64,000 bases of DNA from Leptasterias polaris (GCA_037783415.1 JAZGTN010000150.1:4877768-4941767); one strand, 5' to 3'; shown: positions 22,797 through 34,731, counted from the stretch's first letter. Notes: generated by a model from the sequence alone, not told the origin. Numbers and translations are program-made.

Positions 22797-23060
22797 TTGC
22801 CAATTGGAAATTCCAATTGGAACCAATTGGGATATTTTACCCATTGTGTTTTGGCACTCCTCAAATTGGAACCAATTGGAAAAAAAACCAATTGGAAAAA
22901 AAACAATTGGAAAAAAACCAATTGGGAAAAAAACCAATTGGAAAAAAAACCAATTGGAAAATAACCAATTGGAAAAAAAACCAATTGGAAAATAACCAAT
23001 TGGAAAAAACCAATTGGAAAAAAACCAATTGGAAAATAATCAATTGGAATTTTATTTTTA
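22797..23060. repeat. CCAATTGG/A-tract simple array (period about 17)
   Basis: CCAATTGG or its variants separated by A6-A9 runs, repeated about 15 times, with scattered further AATTGG words to 23236, where the orientation flips to TTTTCCAATTGG. The long ORFs in this stretch are by-products of the repeat. Confidence 0.9.
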
Positions 23061-24506
23061 TTGATAACCAATTGAAAAAAAAAAACACAATTGAAAAACC
23101 ATTTTGAACAAAACTTATTGATAACTAATTGGAATTCTTAACAATGGGTTTTTCAATATTGTTTTGCAATTTTTGTTCAATAAAATTTTTATCCAATTTG
23201 TTTTTTGTCTAATTGTTTTTTTTCCAATTGGTTTTTTGTATCAATGTGAACAATTAAATGCAGGACTAGTCTCAATAGCTATATTAAAGTCGTCAACACA
23301 AATAACTCACACATTCAATATGTTTTGCTTGAACTTGGATTATATTTTTGGATCACTGTACCACATCAAGTGCAGTCTGCAGATAATCTTAATTTAAAAT
23401 AACAAAATACAAAACAAGGTTACCCTGAAATACATGTCGTTTTTGCAGGGTTGTCCTTACAAATATGTTTGTGTTGTAGCTTATTGTCATAGAAGCTGTT
23501 CATTTCAGTTGAAGTATGCCATTTAGTGAACAGCTACTCAAAACGAGCTGAAATGACTCCCAGATGGCCTTAATTGACCATCACTTTCTGAAGAGTTGAC
23601 ATTAAATACAATACAATACAATACAATAACACTTTATTGTCCCTGCAAGAGAAATTCCTTTGGCCTTATTGCTCACATAAAAACACAGTCACCAGTAAAA
23701 ATGTACAACGTTTAAAAGTAGGCATTTCATCTAATTTTTTAATTGCTTCAGTGACACACCAATTTATAGCCACGATGAAAGAGCAGGTCTAAAGCATTCC
23801 ACCAATGTAAAAAAAAAAAAAATCGGGCAAGCGGTTCTCAAAATACAGAAATTTTAATAATGCAAAAATGGGTCCAAATTGTCGCGAAAGGTCAAAGGTC
23901 ACCTTTTGTTTTTCTTTATAAAGATAATGGCACCGTCAAGAATGTAAATATTACAATATTATCTCTTATAACTCCAAAACGGTTTATTCAATGTTGTTCA
24001 TATTTGGCACAATGATTACTTATATTGTTGCGCTCTAATTAAAAGCAAAATTAAGATATTAAAATAATGTTTAATTGCTTATTTGCATATTTAATTACCA
24101 AAATGTTGAAAAAAATGATTTTTTGCCGCATTTTTAGGACTATTATTAATGTGAAGCACGTGTGAAGTAGGTCTTTCTAGCAGGGACAAATCACCGACAG
24201 ATTAAAAGATTCTCTAAAAAGAATAAATTATCTAATTTGCTTAATTAATTAATGATAAGTTTTGTTATAGTAACTTATTCCTTCTATTCACTGTCACATC
24301 TTCTGTTGAACTTGTTATAACAATAACCCTTGTCCTACTTCCTTCAAAGAGTAAGACTGATTACATGTACAATGGTATAAGTAATTGGCTTAATTGGATC
24401 GCATGATAATTACATGCGCATTAATTAATGACAGCTAATTGCCGCCATATAATCAGGAGAAATTTTGTGCAATTCTGAGATTGAAACATTGATTACAAAA
24501 AGTCAT
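23061..24506. other. Intergenic with a non-LTR retrotransposon-like 3' tail at about 23605-23700
   Basis: On the minus strand, GGACAATAAAGTGTTATTG is followed by TATTG repeats (plus strand ATACA pentamers at 23607-23629). This is the look of a LINE or SINE 3' end with a pentamer tail and an AATAAA signal. No coding part is recognisable next to it. The rest of the stretch has no supported feature. Confidence 0.45.
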
Positions 24507-25016
24507 TCAAATTGTTAATCTGATTCCGTAGAATCGCCCAAATGTGTAAGTAAGGGTGTTCTTCAGTTCCGACACATTAGACTTTGTGTTTGCTAGCTTC
24601 CGTTTGACTCCCTTTGTAACAGCCTTTGCCGCAGCCAATTCTTCCCTTAGTTTCTTCTTCCTGGGTGTATCTGGTTCTTTCAGTCTTCTGGTCCGCACCA
24701 ACTGAAACTCCTCTTCCATCAAATCATGAAGCTTTCCGATATAATTATAAGTTTTCCCTTTACGTTTTTTTTTTTTTTTTGGTCAACTAGTCTAGTTACA
24801 AATACCTTAGCGACATGTCATTCACACCTACTATACTTGTCATCCTAACTAAGATCTTAACAAATTCTGGCTTTGTCATCGACAGTTCTCTTGTTGCGTA
24901 ACTGTAAAGTTCAAACACTAGTCCATTCTTGATCATTGCTTGAACAGGGATGTCAAGTCCATCTTCAGTGAAGTTCCTCCGGCAGATTCCAGCTGCTGTA
25001 GCATAAGGTCTGATGT
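24507..25016 (-). CDS. One or two exons of unidentified protein
   Basis: The minus strand runs from acceptor TATCATGAAG at 25016 through RPYATAAGICRRNFTEDGL, NGLVFELYSYATREL and KPEFVKILVRM to a stop at 24796. After an A-rich run (about 24762-24779) it resumes in a Lys/Arg/Glu-rich coiled-coil-like segment (LHDLMEEEFQLVRTRRLKE, then REELAAAKAVTKGVKRKL) to 24507. Composition is clearly protein-like. I have seen similar paired segments in multicopy animal transposon proteins but cannot name the family. The homopolymer run probably marks a frameshift, or a retained intron end. Confidence 0.5.
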
Positions 25017-25218
25017 CTTCATGATAACAAAAATAAAAATAAATAAACATGTTATTTTACACTAGGGTGTAAAGAAAGAACAAAAATAACTAGAGATAGT
25101 GATTGTGAACAATCACAGAGCTGTTCCGGTAATTTTTGTAAACTTTGAGCCTTAGCTGCAATAAATCACAAACATCAAAAATAATAATAATAACGAGAAT
25201 GGAACTAATTACTTTGTG

Positions 25219-26885
25219 TATATCCGGTTGACCCGGAAGTAAAGGTCAACATGGGGTCACGGAGTCTATGACTGAAAACAGTTTGAAAATCGGTTGTGTA
25301 GTTCTTAAGATATGGTCCCACTTCCGGTTGACCTGGAAGTAAAGGTCAACATGGGGTCACGGTTACCCAAGGCTAATCTCCAATGCCCAAGGAGTCTATA
25401 ACTGACAAAAGTTTGAAAATAGGTTGTGTGGTTCTTAAGATATGGTCCCACTTCCGGTTGACCTGGAAGTAAAGGTCAACATGGGGTCACGGTTACCCAA
25501 GGCAAATCTCCAATGTCCAAGGAGTCTATAACTAAAAAAAGTTTGAAAATCGGTTGTGTAGTTCTTGAGATAGGTCCCACTTCCGGTTGACCCGGAAGTA
25601 AAGGTCAACATGGGGTCACGGTTACCCAAGGCTAATCTCCCATGCCCAAGGACTCTATAACTGAAAACAGTTTGAAAATCGGTAGTGTAGTTCTTGTGAT
25701 AGGGTCCCACTTCCGGTTGACCCGGAAGTAAAGGTCAACATGGGGTCACGGTTACCCAAGGCTAATCTCCAATGCCCAAGGAGTCTATAATTGAAAAATG
25801 ATTGAAAATCGATTGTGTAGTTCTTGAGATATGGTCCCACTTCCGGTTGACCCGGAAGTAAAGGTCAACATGGGGTCACGGTTACCCAAGGCTATTCTAC
25901 AATGCCCATTAGGAGTCTATAACTGAACAAAGTTTGAAAATCGGTTGTGTAGTTATTGAGATATGATCCCACTTCCGGTTGACCCGGAAGTAAAGGTCAA
26001 CATGGGGTCACGGTTACCCAAGGTTATTCTCCAATGCCCATTAGGAGTCTATAACTGAACAAAGTTTGAAAATTGATTGTGTAGTTCTTGAAATACGGTG
26101 TCACTTCCGGTTGACCCGGAAGTAAAGGTCAACATGGGGTCACGGTTACCCAAGGCTAATCTCCCATGCCCAAGGAGTCTATAAGTGAAAACAGTTTGAA
26201 AATCGGTAGTGTAGTTCTTGTGATAGGGTCCCACTTCCGGTTGACCCGGAAGTAAAGGTCAACATGGGGTCACGGTTACCCAAGGCTAATCTCCAATGCC
26301 CAAGGAGTCTATAATTGAAAAATGATTGAAAATCGATTGTGTAGTTCTTGAGATATGGTCCCACTTCCGGTTGACCCGGAAGTAAAGGTCAACATGGGGT
26401 CACGGTTACCCAAGGCTATTCTACAATGCCCATTAGGAGTCTATAACTGAACAAAGTTTGAAAATCGGTTGTGTAGTTATTGAGATATGATCCCACTTCC
26501 GGTTGACCCGGAAGTAAAGGTCAACATGGGGTCACGGTTACCCAAGGTTATTCTCCAATGCCCATTAGGAGTCTATAACTGAACAAAGTTTGAAAATTGA
26601 TTGTGTAGTTCTTGAAATACGGTGTCACTTCCGGTTGACCCGGAAGTAAAGGTCAACATGGGGTCACGGTTACCCAAGGCTAATCTCCCATGCCCAAGGA
26701 GTCTATAACTGAAAAAAGTTTGAAAATCGGTTGGGTAGTTCTTGAAATATGGTCTCACTTCCGGTTGACCCGGAAGTAAAGGTCAACATGGGGTCACGGT
26801 TACCCAAGGCTAATTTCCAATGCCCAAGGAGTCAATAACTGGAAAAAGTTTGAAAATCGGCTGTGTACTTCTTGAGATATAGTGC
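25219..26885. repeat. 131-bp tandem array, about 13 copies
   Basis: Units contain CTTCCGGTTGACCCGGAAG (7-bp inverted arms CTTCCGG/CCGGAAG around TTGAC), then GTCAACATGGGGTCACGG, then AGTCTATAACTGA and AGTTTGAAAATCGGTTG. The period is 131 bp. A four-unit block is duplicated with a 524-bp offset: the ORFs at 25655-25840 and 26179-26364 are the same apart from their last residues. Minus-strand ORFs here are by-products. Confidence 0.9.
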
Positions 26886-27580
26886 TGCAAAGATTAACTA
26901 ATTAAAGCTTTGAATTACCGTAATTTGACACCTGATGACGTCACAGTAACAAAAATGTGTTTTTCATACTAATAAATTTGATAAGGTACACGATGGTATG
27001 TAACTTATCCCAATCCAATGCCTTTTAACGAAAACCCTATTAGAACGTACGTATATCCTCTCTCGATTCCAATATCACGGCAGTCTTTGACGCCTAGCCG
27101 TGATTGCGCAACCACGGCACAATTTGCTTCGTAGCCATGGTTTGTGTTTGAACCACTAAAACGTTACTAAAACGTTTTTTGTTATACGAAAAGAAAAAAC
27201 ACCTACAAATGACGTCATGATGACGTGACGAAAAATGTTAGACCGGAATCGACATCTACAATACAAGACGATGCCATAACTGAAAAAAGTTTGAAGATCG
27301 GATGTTTACTTCTTGAGATATGGTGTAAATCAGATTGGCTAATTAAATATTCATACAGCTGTGACGTGAATAATTAATTAAGATTTTTAATCTAATTACA
27401 TCTAAAATTCAAGTCAGGGCATAAGCTTTAATATGATATAGGATTTGTCTGCTTTTGATAATTCTAAGAATAACATATGGTCTTCGAAAGAGACACAGGT
27501 TAAGTCAATACGATTTGAGGGAAAGAAAGAAAAATAATAATAATAATAATAAAAAAAATAAAAATCTGGACGATTTCAAA
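26886..27580. other. Right part of the candidate element, non-coding
   Basis: AT-rich, with diverged echoes of the 131-bp unit (GTTTGAAGATCGGATG near 27290) and an AAT-trinucleotide stretch near 27534-27551. No coding sequence. Confidence 0.4.
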
Positions 27581-27701
27581 AGCTGTTCCGACTGAAAGTT
27601 CGGAACAGCTAAAAATAAATAAACATGTTATTTTACACTAGGGTGTAAAGAAAGATTTGAACTAAATAAAACAACACACCAATTTATAGCCACGATGTCT
27701 C

Positions 27702-28850
27702 AAGTAAGGCCATTTTTTTTTGATTACTTGGATTACGGAATCGCCGCCCGAAAAAAATCGTGTTTTGGAAAAAAATTAAAAAAATCCCCGCCCAAAAAAT
27801 TCAATTTTGTGTTGGAAAAAAAAAAAAAAAAAAAAAAAAAAACGATCCAAAGGGCATTTCACATCTTATTTATGCACACCTTGTCCATTGGTACACACCA
27901 AATTAAAAAAATCCACTCGAAAAGTGCCGCGAAACGCTGACCACATTGCGATCACAATGTACAATGTACACAACGCACGATCCCGCGTGTGACACACACA
28001 AGCATAATCTTTTCCAATTTACAGGCTTGTAGTCTTCGCTATTTCGTTACTGTTCGTGCAACAATAAATGTAAGAAAGTTTTAACGCTAGAGGGCGTTTC
28101 ACAACAATGCGATAGAGCGAAAGCAATCGCCCTCTCTAATGAAATTGCGCTGTAGCATACAAAAACCAGTTCAAACGCCTTGAACAAATTTGTCAAATAA
28201 TTAACTTATCTGCGCATGCTCAGCAAAAGCGGTTATTCCCCGACATTGCAATAACATTATTCGCTGGTGTGCGCTTAACCTATCTAAACAGCATTGTTGT
28301 TGCTGGTACTCATGCACATTCCGTCGGCAGCATGGTCAAAACAGAGCACACTTCCGTGGAAATTTTAGCTTGTTCTACAAAAATACAGAACGTTCCGGCT
28401 TCATTCTACAAAAATGACCACTTTAGGATAGAGTATTTAACTGTATAATGTAAGATTTTCTCTTTCTATTTTAGTTTTGTTTTGTTGTATTTTGGGTTTT
28501 TTTTTGGCGGGTTGATTGCGCTCAGAATTTTGGTCTCGAATTTCCGGCTAGTGAAAAATTGTGCGAGCTAGAAACGTACTGTTATGTTGACAAGCCTGGC
28601 GGTTTAGTCAAGTGAAAAAGTTAGAGCAAGGCCTTATATTTACATGAAGGTCTATAGTTTACATTCGTTTTAGAAGCCGCCCGCGTGCCTTCTTTTTTTC
28701 GGTGTTGTTTTTTTTTTTTTCCCCGCCCGCCCGATTTTGTGAGCTGAAAAATCCGTAATCCCGGCCACGTTTTTTTTTTCCCCCGGTCCCCGCTCATATT
28801 TGTAGCTTAGAAATCCGTAATCCAAGTATTCAAGAATAAATGGCCTAATA
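27702..28850. mobile_element. Non-autonomous DNA element with about 40-bp inverted termini
   Basis: The left end has AGGCCATTTTTTTTTGATTA then CTTGGATTACGGA. The right end has TCCGTAATCCAAGTATTC then AAGAATAAATGGCCT, complementary over about 40 bp with a few mismatches. The interior is non-coding, with an A24 run (27817-27841) and CCCGCCC-rich stretches near both ends. A MITE-like element of about 1.15 kb. Target-site duplication not resolved. Confidence 0.65.
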
Positions 28851-29674
28851 TTGAAATTATTAATTAAAAAAATTAGTCAAAATTGTCTTTATTGCTGTTA
28901 GAATTGTGTTGATGTGAGTTGTCGTTCGCTGTTGTCCAATGTGGGAAATTGATACAAATCAAAAAATTTAAAATAATTACAGGAAAATAATAATTTGGTA
29001 TTTGTGTACATCAGGCTCCTTAAAATTTATTAAAAAAATGGAATCAAAGTATATGTAGGCCTAGTATATGTACTTCAGTCACGTTTCTCAATCAAATGAT
29101 ACTTAATTTAAACAGTGTTCATATATTTGTTAACATTTGAAGAATTTTTTTTTCAAGAGGCTGACTTGTTGATATTTTATGAATGAACGATGTAAACTGA
29201 CAACAATTTTAAAAATACTAAACAAATATATCAATTAACTTTTTGAAACGAAATTAGATGTGGACTCATTCTTTATTTGATGGTTTGATTTACAGTACAG
29301 AACATAGTCCAGCCAGTCCATTTGAATAATAAAAATGCATCAGAAGGCCGAAGTAAGAAGTTGAGTCACAAACAATATGACAAAACAAATCCATAGCGCA
29401 ATAGGTTCACGAGAAAAATGGGACGTTTTTGTCAAAAATAAAATACCTAACATAACATTAATCATTTTCTGACATGTAAATACACAATAAATATAAAATG
29501 ACTCTCTTCCTTTAATATCTTTTTGATATATCAATAAGATTTAGGGGATGAAAATAGGTGACTAACGACGAACGTTAACGACGAACGTTAACGACGACTG
29601 TAAACAAATTGTACGTGTTCGGTACCCAACCTTCCACAGTATCATGTGTATGAAATTGTCTTGTGGTAACCAGT
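28851..29674. other. Intergenic; small 15-bp direct repeats at about 29560-29596
   Basis: Three copies of ACGACGAACGTTA-type words near 29560-29596. Nothing else supported. Confidence 0.4.
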
Positions 29675-29962
29675 CTACTGACAACAATGCGGAAGCAAGT
29701 GTGAAAAACTGAAAAAACCCGCTGTACAAAAGTACATTTTGGGAGGCCGTTTCAAAACCAAAACTACTAAAAACTTTAATTCTAATAAAGGAATATATTT
29801 CCTACCTTCTGAAGAAGTTCTGTGTGGAAAAAATAGCGAACTTCTAAGATAATCTGTTGTGAAAATTTGTCTTTCGCACCGTTTGAAAACCTCTGGTCCG
29901 ATCTTCGCAGAACAAACGCGGTGGGTAAAAGCACTCGTCTTCTTCCGGAAATTACCGATCAC
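29675..29962 (-). CDS. Possible first exon, unidentified
   Basis: The minus strand has an ATG at 29962 followed by about 50 codons of plausible protein (NFRKKTSAFTHRVCSAK, then EVFKRCERQIFTTDYLR) to a donor-like AGAAG/GTAGGA near 29811. Downstream sequence in this frame looks intronic. The upstream region (29963-30110) is relatively GC-rich with several CGs, as a promoter might be. It could start a gene leading down to exons at 25.0-24.5 kb, but that link is a guess. Confidence 0.3.
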   Translation of the reverse strand: MIGNFRKKTSAFTHRVCSAKIGPEVFKRCERQIFTTDYLRSSLFFPHRTSSEGRKYIPLLELKFLVVLVLKRPPKMYFCTAGFFSFSHLLPHCCQ

Positions 29963-31507
29963 GCGCCGATGTCAGGAACCTAACGCTCCCTATTGGTCAA
30001 GAAAAAACTAATGGTAAATCGAGTACGACCGAACGAAAGCCGAAAGGCCGTTCCACGCACGATCGGGATCACTTCCGGCGCTGTGCAGGCAGTTTTTTCC
30101 CACACCACGTTTTATTTTAACTCATAACTAACGAACTACTGGGTCGTTTGCGCTGATTTTGCGGCAATAATCCCGTAAGATATCCATTATTACGATTACG
30201 AATTTTCATTATCATATTTTTTATAAAACCTGAGATACAATCTAATATATTTTGACATCATTTTTTTTTCTGCAACGTTGTGTGCGTGGGGCTGTGTGTG
30301 CGGTACCGCGACTGGTTTTGTGACGTCACTGAGATGCCTATTAAAAGGGGTTAAACCTTACCACAGAGAAATAGTGGGCCTAAATACAGAGTTAAAAAGT
30401 GAACCACAAACAGTTAATTACGATCCTATAAGCTAAAGTAATAGTCCCAGCCTATTTTCTATACCATCCACCCGGGTAATAGTTAAAAAGCAGGACAGTT
30501 CTTTTCAGAACTGAGAAGTCTCCCGAACACCCGAACAATCTACTCCGCGGTGGAAGAATAAAGAAAGACAGTTCTCCAAGAACAAACTCTACCTGGCAAG
30601 TACAATGTAGATACACACACGGTGTTACCCCAAACCAAATATATAACTGATTTCAGTTATATCCAAATGTAGCGAAAGAAATTGTCTCTAAAGAGCTGTT
30701 GGGAAGATGGTTGGCGAAGGGCTTGAAGGTTGTAGGGCTTGTACAATTTGGACGGACACTGCTGTGCCATCTCCAATATGGGAAGCCCCACTACAACTCG
30801 CAAGTCATAGCAGGGTGCTGATCGTCTGCCGGTACTTCGTGTAGAGAGAGGACCTGCATGGTATTGGAAAACGAAAAGATTTTCCCAATTTAACGCCATT
30901 AGTTAATTTTTATTTGGCCAAACCAAATACAATGTATATTCATGCATACGAGGGTAATTTTTTCCCAATCTTTATCACACTCCTTTTGCTGAATTGCCGA
31001 GACAGTCCAAACTCAAAGCAATTTAGCTCCTTATATCATTGTGAAGAGAATGAACAATTCTGTGCTAGCAATTACACAATGAGTGCTCTGTAGATTGATG
31101 GTGCCACTGATAGAACACATGTGACAGCGGGTATGCACTTAATATATACCTGTCTGCATTATTACTACTTAAAGGACATGTTTTCCAGCTTTTAAAATCA
31201 AAACTTTTGTTTTTCTTTTTGGAAACTTGTCTTTTAAGCTTTAAAACAAAAGTTTCAGAGAAGAAAACCGAGAGAACAAAATTTTGTTTGTAGACTTGGT
31301 GAACTTTCGAGTTCATACATTTTGTTCAAGACAAACAAAATGGGCACATACAGTTGAACATGGTTAATAAGAGCACTGTTAATACAAGGTTCCTGTTATA
31401 ACAAGGAAAATGGTTGGTCCCAACTGTTTTTTCTTCGACTCGTGATATTATACAAGGTAAGGTTCCTGTTATAACAAGGGAACTTGTCAAGTCCCAAGGA
31501 CCTCCTA
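29963..31507. other. Intergenic, no supported gene
   Basis: Two short minus-strand ORFs (30899-30657 and 31316-31065) lack splice context or recognisable motifs. A GTTCCTGTTATAACAAGG word is repeated near 31389 and 31462. Confidence 0.35.
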
Positions 31508-32541
31508 TTAACGAGCGTCGACTGTACTAATGAAAAATACCTCATTTGTGTCCGTTTCCTGTTTATCTCCAGTTGATTTCAGCTTTATGCTCTTGCGTAG
31601 GTCGGCAATTGTTTCAGTGATGTATCTGTTAACGTTTGTGACTTCGGTGTCTCCGTATTGCCTGCTGACACATTCTGAACAAATAACAGATTCACAAAGT
31701 AACTTATCTTGCTGTCAAAAAACTTGCTGAATATTGATTAGTTTGATTAACCAATTTTTTTTTTTTCTGATACATGTACATGTACACAGGTAATGTTTTT
31801 CTCATGAAATGTACTCAACCCATCTGAAACTTTGACTGTTGATTGTGATTTGTTGATTTGTACAGTTTAAAACCTCTACACTGTATTTGAAAGTGTTTTG
31901 AAGTGGGAGCTAGGACTTGTGTGTCATCATCCTCAGCTTATGCTTTATTTTAATAAACTAAACTGCTTGATCATGTCAGTGGAGAAGTAAGAAATACAAT
32001 GTATTGACAAAAGAGGCAACTTCCTGAAACCAAAGGTTACTCACAGGTAATACCTATCGCCACTTGTTCCACTTTACCAGTTACTGCAGATCGGGAAAAT
32101 GTTCACAGTGAAAAGTGACTTGGACCTTTTTTTCTGATTGGAAATGGCCAGTAAAGTTAAAAAAAAGTAACCAGTAGGCCATCAATATTTCTTTCAACAG
32201 TCAAGTTTCATACGTTCACAATCAACTTTAAATGGGAAAACAGATTCACTGATTAGGTGGCACGTACCACAAATTAAGCATCGTGAACTTCTTTAAATAT
32301 GCTCAGAAATTGCGCACAAAAACAATTCATGACATCGTCACTGAAACTAACCTTTGATGGCAGAGATCACTTCAGGATCAAGTGCTGGTCTTGCAGCCTG
32401 GGTACCTCTATTTGGGGTTTTGCCATCCAGAGAAGACTCTCTTAGCTTACTTGTCCCTAGGAATCTTACAGCCAGGTTTTTGGCGAATAGTGATGCTTTC
32501 CTCTTCCGATTGAGGATACCGAGCTCCTGTTCTGTTAGGGA
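31508..32541 (-). CDS. BEN-domain protein, two exons
   Basis: Exon 32541..32352 (acceptor TTTTTATAG, donor AAAG/GTTAGT, ends phase 1) and exon 31674..31508 (acceptor ATTTGTTCAG) join in frame. Together they give KNLAVRFLGTSKLRESSLDG, then RPALDPEVISAIK, then ECVSRQYGDTEVTNVNRYI and TETIADLRKS. The L-x2-LF/FLG...L-x-ESS, ALDP-x-x-I-x-AI and C-terminal helix pattern fits a BEN domain, a DNA-binding domain found in chromatin factors and in some transposon and viral proteins. The last exon either ends at a TAA (31508-31510) or splices at NE/GTATTT. No other domain is seen in these exons. Confidence 0.6.
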
Positions 32542-32658
32542 CTATAAAAAAAGAAGAATTAATGTGCATGGAATCAAAGGGTGCCTTCTGGGTGATTCCT
32601 ATTTTTGGCGGGTAGTTAGATTATACAAACAGTAGGCCTACATCATGTGGAATGAGAG

Positions 32659-33283
32659 TCACAATAACATCAGGCTATGATTTCGATTTTTGAAAATCTG
32701 CACAGGTTTGGATCCGGGGACTTTCACTGTAAGGACTTCACCATAAGCAGTGACGTGGTTGATGGCATTGCTGAACTCCATGGAGACTATCTTGCACATG
32801 GCTCGTGGTCCTGATGATGTAAATGCCCTGAAGGTGAGGGCGCGTCCCGGGAATTGAAGAATAGCTTCTTGAACGTTGAGGAGAGTTTGTTGCAGGTGTA
32901 CCTTTTCAAGCACGGGTTGAACCACAGGATTACATAATGAACCTAAAAAGTGATGTCATGTTAAATTGAAATTGCATTATGGTCAACCGACATGTACATG
33001 GGGGGACTCAGTTATTGTTGGAATTATTGTCACATGATATAGGTTATAAAATTACTATGCAGGACTGAATTTCACCTGGGCCTGGAAATCTAGCGCCAAT
33101 ATCTGTTTATTTTTAAGAAATGGGCAATTGCAAAGATGATTAGAATAAGAAAATAGAAGGGAGAAAGGAATTGGTGAACTTACCTCCAGAAATATGTTTT
33201 TGGGGGCTTCACAGTATGTGACGTAAGCCATTGCAGCATTAATGGATGCGGAGGTGATGAAGGTGGAAGGGGCAGTAACTGCA
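32659..33283 (-). CDS. Two further exons upstream of the BEN exons
   Basis: Minus-strand exon 33283..about 33185 (acceptor TTGCAG, donor GAG/GTAAGT) encodes TAPSTFITSASINAAMAYV. An open stretch starting at acceptor CTTTTTAG (32942) reads VVQPVLEKVHLQQTLLNV and later GEVLTVKVPGSKPVQIF to about 32659. Composition is protein-like, but the phase between the two does not fit simply and an alternative frame is also open at the start of the second, so the exact structure is unsettled. No domain recognised. Confidence 0.4.
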
Positions 33284-33461
33284 ACATTTTGCAGAAAGCA
33301 TTGGGTGATACATGTATGTATTTCAACCCTTTTTTCATGGTAATTTTTTTGTAGAAGGGAAGAATGAAAAGAAATTCATAATTCCAGATTGAAATGAAGA
33401 TTTTGATGAAATTGTTGATACCTGAAGTATATGAGCGAAAAATACCAGTATTATGTCTTGT

Positions 33462-33856
33462 CTACTCAGCCTTAGAGGAACGCCTGGCATTATAACATGC
33501 ACTGTTAATGATCCGGACGACATCACTCTTCTTCAAAGGTGGGATGTTGTTCTCCACTGCAAATTTAGAGATGAAACCTTACCATTATGCAAAGAGTAAG
33601 TTCAAAGGACTTATTTTTGCTGCACTACTTTGTATTGCTGCACTACTTCTTTGTTCATACCTATAGCATAGAAATAAATAGTATAAATTCATGATTGTAT
33701 TAACAACATTTCACTATTTTCTTGTTTAAATTAAATCATCAGCAAAACATTCGTTAACATGCATTTAACACTCTGGTATACCCCATTGAAAAATTCTTAT
33801 AACACAGGTGCCAAAGTTGGTTGTACAAGTGATAAAGGTTTATGGTTTTACTCACC
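33462..33856 (-). CDS. Short exon ending in a stop or donor
   Basis: A minus-strand segment 33556..33462 follows acceptor AAATTTGCAG and reads ENNIPPLKKSDVVRIINSA, then a basic NARRSSKAE and TAG. A GTAGAC overlapping the stop could be a weak donor. It sits about 300 bp after the transposase-like exon at 33856-34700 (donor GTGAGT) and may be its last exon. The interval 33557-33855 is then an intron. Confidence 0.45.
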
Positions 33857-34731
33857 ACCGTTGCTGTCTGATGACAATGATGATCGGGAAATGGTCACAG
33901 GTTTGAACTTGCTGATGTATGATTCATTTAGACACATTCCATTATCTTTCTGGCAACCCTCACAGAAGCAAGACAGGTTCCTCACCATGATGTGGTACTC
34001 TGTGCCTGTACTCCTGACCTGATGAAACTTCCTTACTCCCGCAATGGTACAAACATCTGTTTCAGGGCGGTCATGGTTGATCACTTCTACCAGGAAAAAC
34101 CTTCAAGTAAATTCTGCATTTGATGCACAGAGATTATCGTTGCACCAGTTCACCATGTCTGTGGAGTTGTTGATGATTACTTGTCTTCCAACAATAGCAC
34201 GATCGACTGCTCGATTGACAACACCAGTTTCCCCATCCGATGCAGACTTCCCATGCTCGGAGCCAAAATAGTTGCGGTCAGTGATCACTTTTTTCGGGCT
34301 TATGTCAGCCAGTGGGCCTTTGCTTTTATATTGTGCTCCGCAACCGTCACTGAAGATAACAATCTTGGTAATTTCAAGCATGTGCTGCAGTGTTGCGATG
34401 GAAGTTTCCAGGAAATGGTTAGCTGCATGAAAGTCGTGCTTTATATCATCAGAGATGAAGACATGGGATTCTCGTTTCACCTTACCATCAAGGGTATCAC
34501 GGTAGTAGATGACAGTTGGATGAGTGTCATCTGCCGCTGGCCAAAGAAGCCCGACTTTATTTCGTCCTGGTAGTGCACAGTTCTATTTTTGGCAAAGTCC
34601 ATCACCATTACTACCCAGCCAGTTGGAAGATTTTCCTTTAGTTGCTGGAACTGACTTGATTGCCATGACCCCACAAACATGTGTTCCATAAATGTAGTAC
34701 CTTCCCAGATAGCATCACAATGGTGGCCCAA
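33856..34731 (-). pseudogene. Transposase-like protein, broken by frameshift and stop
   Basis: On the minus strand, from about 34700: WVVMVMDFAKNRTVHYQDEI, then, in a shifted frame after about 34525, HVFISDDIKHDFHAANHF, IVIFSDGCGAQYKSKGPL, RNYFGSEHGKSASDGETGV and a Cys-rich LSCFCEGCQKDNGMC. This order (MDFA-N-x3-YQDEI, FISDD-x-x-HD, TDGC/SDGC-x-QYKS, FG-x-x-HGK-x-x-DG) is that of a large multicopy family in cnidarians, fish and echinoderms that I take to be a DDE-type transposase. I cannot name the superfamily. A one-base frameshift near 34525 and an in-frame TGA near 34103 break it. The N-terminal part is cut off at about 34700 by the 55-bp repeat block. Confidence 0.65.

Larger units (their letters stand above)
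25036..27655. mobile_element. Candidate 2.5-kb element bounded by 44-bp direct repeats
   Basis: A 44-45-bp sequence containing AACATGTTATTTTACACTAG lies at 25036..25079 and again at 27611..27655, essentially identical. The enclosed 2.5 kb carries AGCTGTTCCG near the left end (25119) and an 11-bp-arm hairpin AGCTGTTCCGA / TCGGAACAGCT at its extreme right end (27581-27610). It contains the 131-bp array. Either the direct repeats come from the insertion/duplication that created the block, or they are part of the element. No transposase is present. Confidence 0.5.

Noticed and set aside
22675..23107. Overlapping ORFs of about 80-140 codons rich in Lys, Gln, Trp, Ile
   Set aside because: By-products of the CCAATTGG/A-run repeat.
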